From contig JAEYRC010000044.1 in assembly GCA_023409675.1 (NCBI GenBank), forward strand, positions 1-7,270: a DNA stretch of 7,270 bases. Direction: 5' to 3'. Below are positions 6,275 to 7,270 of this stretch, piece by piece. Numbering within the stretch: the first letter of the stretch is position 1; every line of letters begins with the position of its first letter. Under the pieces are notes generated by a model. The model did not search any database and had not been told where the DNA came from. It worked only from the letters and a program-made list of their open reading frames with translations. Source of the DNA: Bacteroidota bacterium (lineage in GTDB: Bacteria; Bacteroidota; Bacteroidia; Chitinophagales; Chitinophagaceae). The position numbers and the translations under genes were made by a program.

Positions 6275-6616
6275 ATGGAAGAATTAAAATCGAAAGCGGA
6301 AAACCTGGTTAAAAGTATTGGCGATTATGCGCAGACCTATTATAAACTAACGGTATTAAAACTTTCTGATAAAGCAACCGGAATAGCAGCCAGTGTGCTG
6401 GCAGCAGTTTCTGTTCTTTTCTTTGGAATATTCGTATTGTTTTTCCTTGGTATGGCGCTTGGCTTCTGGCTGGGCAGCTTATTAAACAGTATGGCACTTG
6501 GCTTCTTACTGGTAGCGGTATTCTTCCTGCTGCTCATTATTATACTCTTTATGCTGCGGAAAAAAATTGTCTTCCCTGTTATCCGAAACAGTATTATCCG
6601 AAAATTATATGAGTGA
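6275..6616 (+). CDS. Holin-III-like (phage holin superfamily) two-helix membrane protein
   Basis: This 113-residue protein has an amphipathic N-terminal helix (about 1-33, MEELKSKAENLVKSIGDYAQ and onward), two strong membrane segments (about 38-63 and 72-94) joined by a short turn (FWLGSLLNSMA), and a basic C-terminal end (RKKIVFPVIRNSIIRK). That layout matches the Bacteroidota and actinobacterial proteins grouped under the putative holin-III / DUF1469 label. Most of these are chromosomal and unconnected to phage; no endolysin or phage gene is nearby, so lysis is not implied. The start ATG lacks a Shine-Dalgarno sequence. The stop overlaps the next gene by 8 bases (ATGAGTGA), so translation of the two is probably coupled. 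A terminator lies 22 bases upstream of the start, and no good promoter is seen between the two, so expression may rely on readthrough. Family call is moderate, membrane topology is strong. Confidence 0.82.
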   Translation: MEELKSKAENLVKSIGDYAQTYYKLTVLKLSDKATGIAASVLAAVSVLFFGIFVLFFLGMALGFWLGSLLNSMALGFLLVAVFFLLLIIILFMLRKKIVFPVIRNSIIRKLYE

Positions 6617-7001
6617 GATAAAAAGTTATAACGATTTACTGGCTGAAAGAGAACGCATGGAAAATTTGCTGTCTGTTCAGAAACACCAGATGAAAGCCAA
6701 TTGGGGAGACCTGAAGCTTGAACTTGCCCCGGTAGGTTCAGCATATGGAGTGGCGAAAAAACTCTTTAAAAGAGATCGTTCTAATCCGGTATTGAATTTT
6801 GGTATTAATATTCTGGGTGATATGGTCATCAAGAAGGTTCTGCTGGCCAAAGCCGACTGGGTCAGCCGTCTATTCTTACCACTATTCTTCAAAAATTTCT
6901 CATCACACGCGTTAAACAGAGGCCGTATACGAACAATGACCGAAAGAATCCGGTCCTGGTTTCAACGCGATTATATTATTAAGGAATCGACGCGGTATTG
7001 A
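6609..7001 (+). CDS. Conserved hypothetical protein of the YtxH/holin cassette
   Basis: This 130-residue protein is not one whose function I recognise, although I recall similar proteins after YtxH and holin-III-like genes in Bacteroidota. The first 35 or so residues are charged and helical (SYNDLLAERERMENLLSVQ), probably a short coiled coil. They lead to LAPVGSAYGVAKKLF and then to a more hydrophobic region at about 60-99 (NPVLNFGINILGDMVIKKVL, then a segment with WVSRLFLPLFF), which could lie on or dip into the membrane. The tail is basic. The frame is open upstream to an ATG at 6567, but that would overlap the holin-like gene by 50 bases; the ATG at 6609, overlapping its stop by 8 bases, fits translational coupling better. 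The 3' end overlaps the convergent regulator gene by 23 bases. Confidence 0.8.
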   Translation: MSEIKSYNDLLAERERMENLLSVQKHQMKANWGDLKLELAPVGSAYGVAKKLFKRDRSNPVLNFGINILGDMVIKKVLLAKADWVSRLFLPLFFKNFSSHALNRGRIRTMTERIRSWFQRDYIIKESTRY

Positions 7002-7270
7002 GCCAGTACGATTTTAATTCCTGCATTACACCAATAAGCCTGTCGAAGCTGACAGGCTTTACTATATAGGTATTGGCCCCCAATTCATAACAACGATTGA
7101 TTTCGTGTTCGTTTTTGGTGGTGGTAAATACGATCACGGGGATCTTCCGGTATTCAGGATGTTGCTTTATTTCTTTCAAAGCCTCCCGACCGTCTTTCTT
7201 CGGCATATTTAAATCGAGAAGAATAAATTTAGGATATACTGAAGATTTTTCTTTGCGAATCGCTTCCAGG
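6979..7270 (-). CDS. Rcp1-like single-domain response regulator, C-terminal part (5' end beyond the window)
   Basis: The frame is open to the window edge and contains the last 96 codons. Strand 3 carries the phospho-acceptor in ILLDLNMPKKDG (Asp at residue 19 of the visible part), strand 4 ends in VIVFTTTKNE with the switch Thr49, and TYIVKPVSFD supplies the conserved Lys71-Pro72. The wording LNMPKKDGREAL, FTTTK and the terminal MQELKSYW resembles Rcp1-type regulators, which in several bacteria are paired with phytochromes or other sensor kinases. No output domain follows, so it is most likely a stand-alone receiver; an N-terminal extension off the window cannot be excluded. An internal ATG at 7204-7206 is not the start, because it lies inside the phosphorylation loop. 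Its last 23 bases overlap the convergent hypothetical gene. Confidence 0.9.
   Translation of the reverse strand, partial: LEAIRKEKSSVYPKFILLDLNMPKKDGREALKEIKQHPEYRKIPVIVFTTTKNEHEINRCYELGANTYIVKPVSFDRLIGVMQELKSYWLNTASIP

Noticed and set aside
6567..6608. Longer N-terminus for the conserved hypothetical gene (extra 14 residues)
   Set aside because: It would overlap the holin-like gene by 50 bases, and the added residues simply mirror that gene's coding sequence in another frame; the ATG at 6609 gives a normal 8-base overlap.
6275..6616. Prophage remnant or lysis cassette, suggested by the holin-like protein
   Set aside because: No endolysin, integrase, attachment site or structural phage gene is present, and this family is common on Bacteroidota chromosomes outside prophages.

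Overview
The window looks like chromosomal DNA of a Bacteroidota bacterium, most likely from the Chitinophagaceae or a relative. The pointers are a lipoprotein whose signal ends in Cys-Lys-Lys-Asp, start codons without Shine-Dalgarno sequences, AT-rich leaders, promoter-like motifs close to TAnnTTTG, and a YtxH / holin-III-like / conserved hypothetical trio that I associate with this phylum. The family-level assignment is an inference from memory, not a computed placement. I see no tRNA, rRNA, CRISPR array, insertion sequence or phage structural gene.

Left part (1-5376), central metabolism and envelope transport. A leftward lipoprotein gene leaves the window at its 3' end. Divergent from it is maeB, a full-length malic enzyme fused to a phosphotransacetylase-like domain. 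Next come an MlaE-type ABC permease and an MlaF-type ATPase, 7 bases apart and clearly one operon, and then sucD, the alpha subunit of succinyl-CoA synthetase. sucD ends at a strong, apparently bidirectional intrinsic terminator. maeB and sucD both act around the TCA cycle (malate to pyruvate, and succinyl-CoA to succinate). The permease/ATPase pair between them is predicted to move phospholipid or another lipid across the periplasm. Its usual MCE-domain (MlaD) partner is not next to it, and neither is sucC next to sucD.

Right part (5403-7270), a small-protein cassette framed by response regulators. A single-domain CheY-like regulator is read leftward. Divergent from it run three short rightward genes: a YtxH-like single-pass membrane protein, a two-helix holin-III-like membrane protein and a conserved hypothetical protein. 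A strong hairpin terminator sits between the first and the second, and the second and third overlap by 8 bases. The third gene overlaps tail to tail, by 23 bases, with a second leftward single-domain regulator of the Rcp1 type, which is cut by the window end. The layout suggests an envelope- or stress-related membrane module near phosphorelay proteins, but that function is inferred from context only.

Nothing here is clearly a new biological system. The right-hand cassette is the part most worth a second look.
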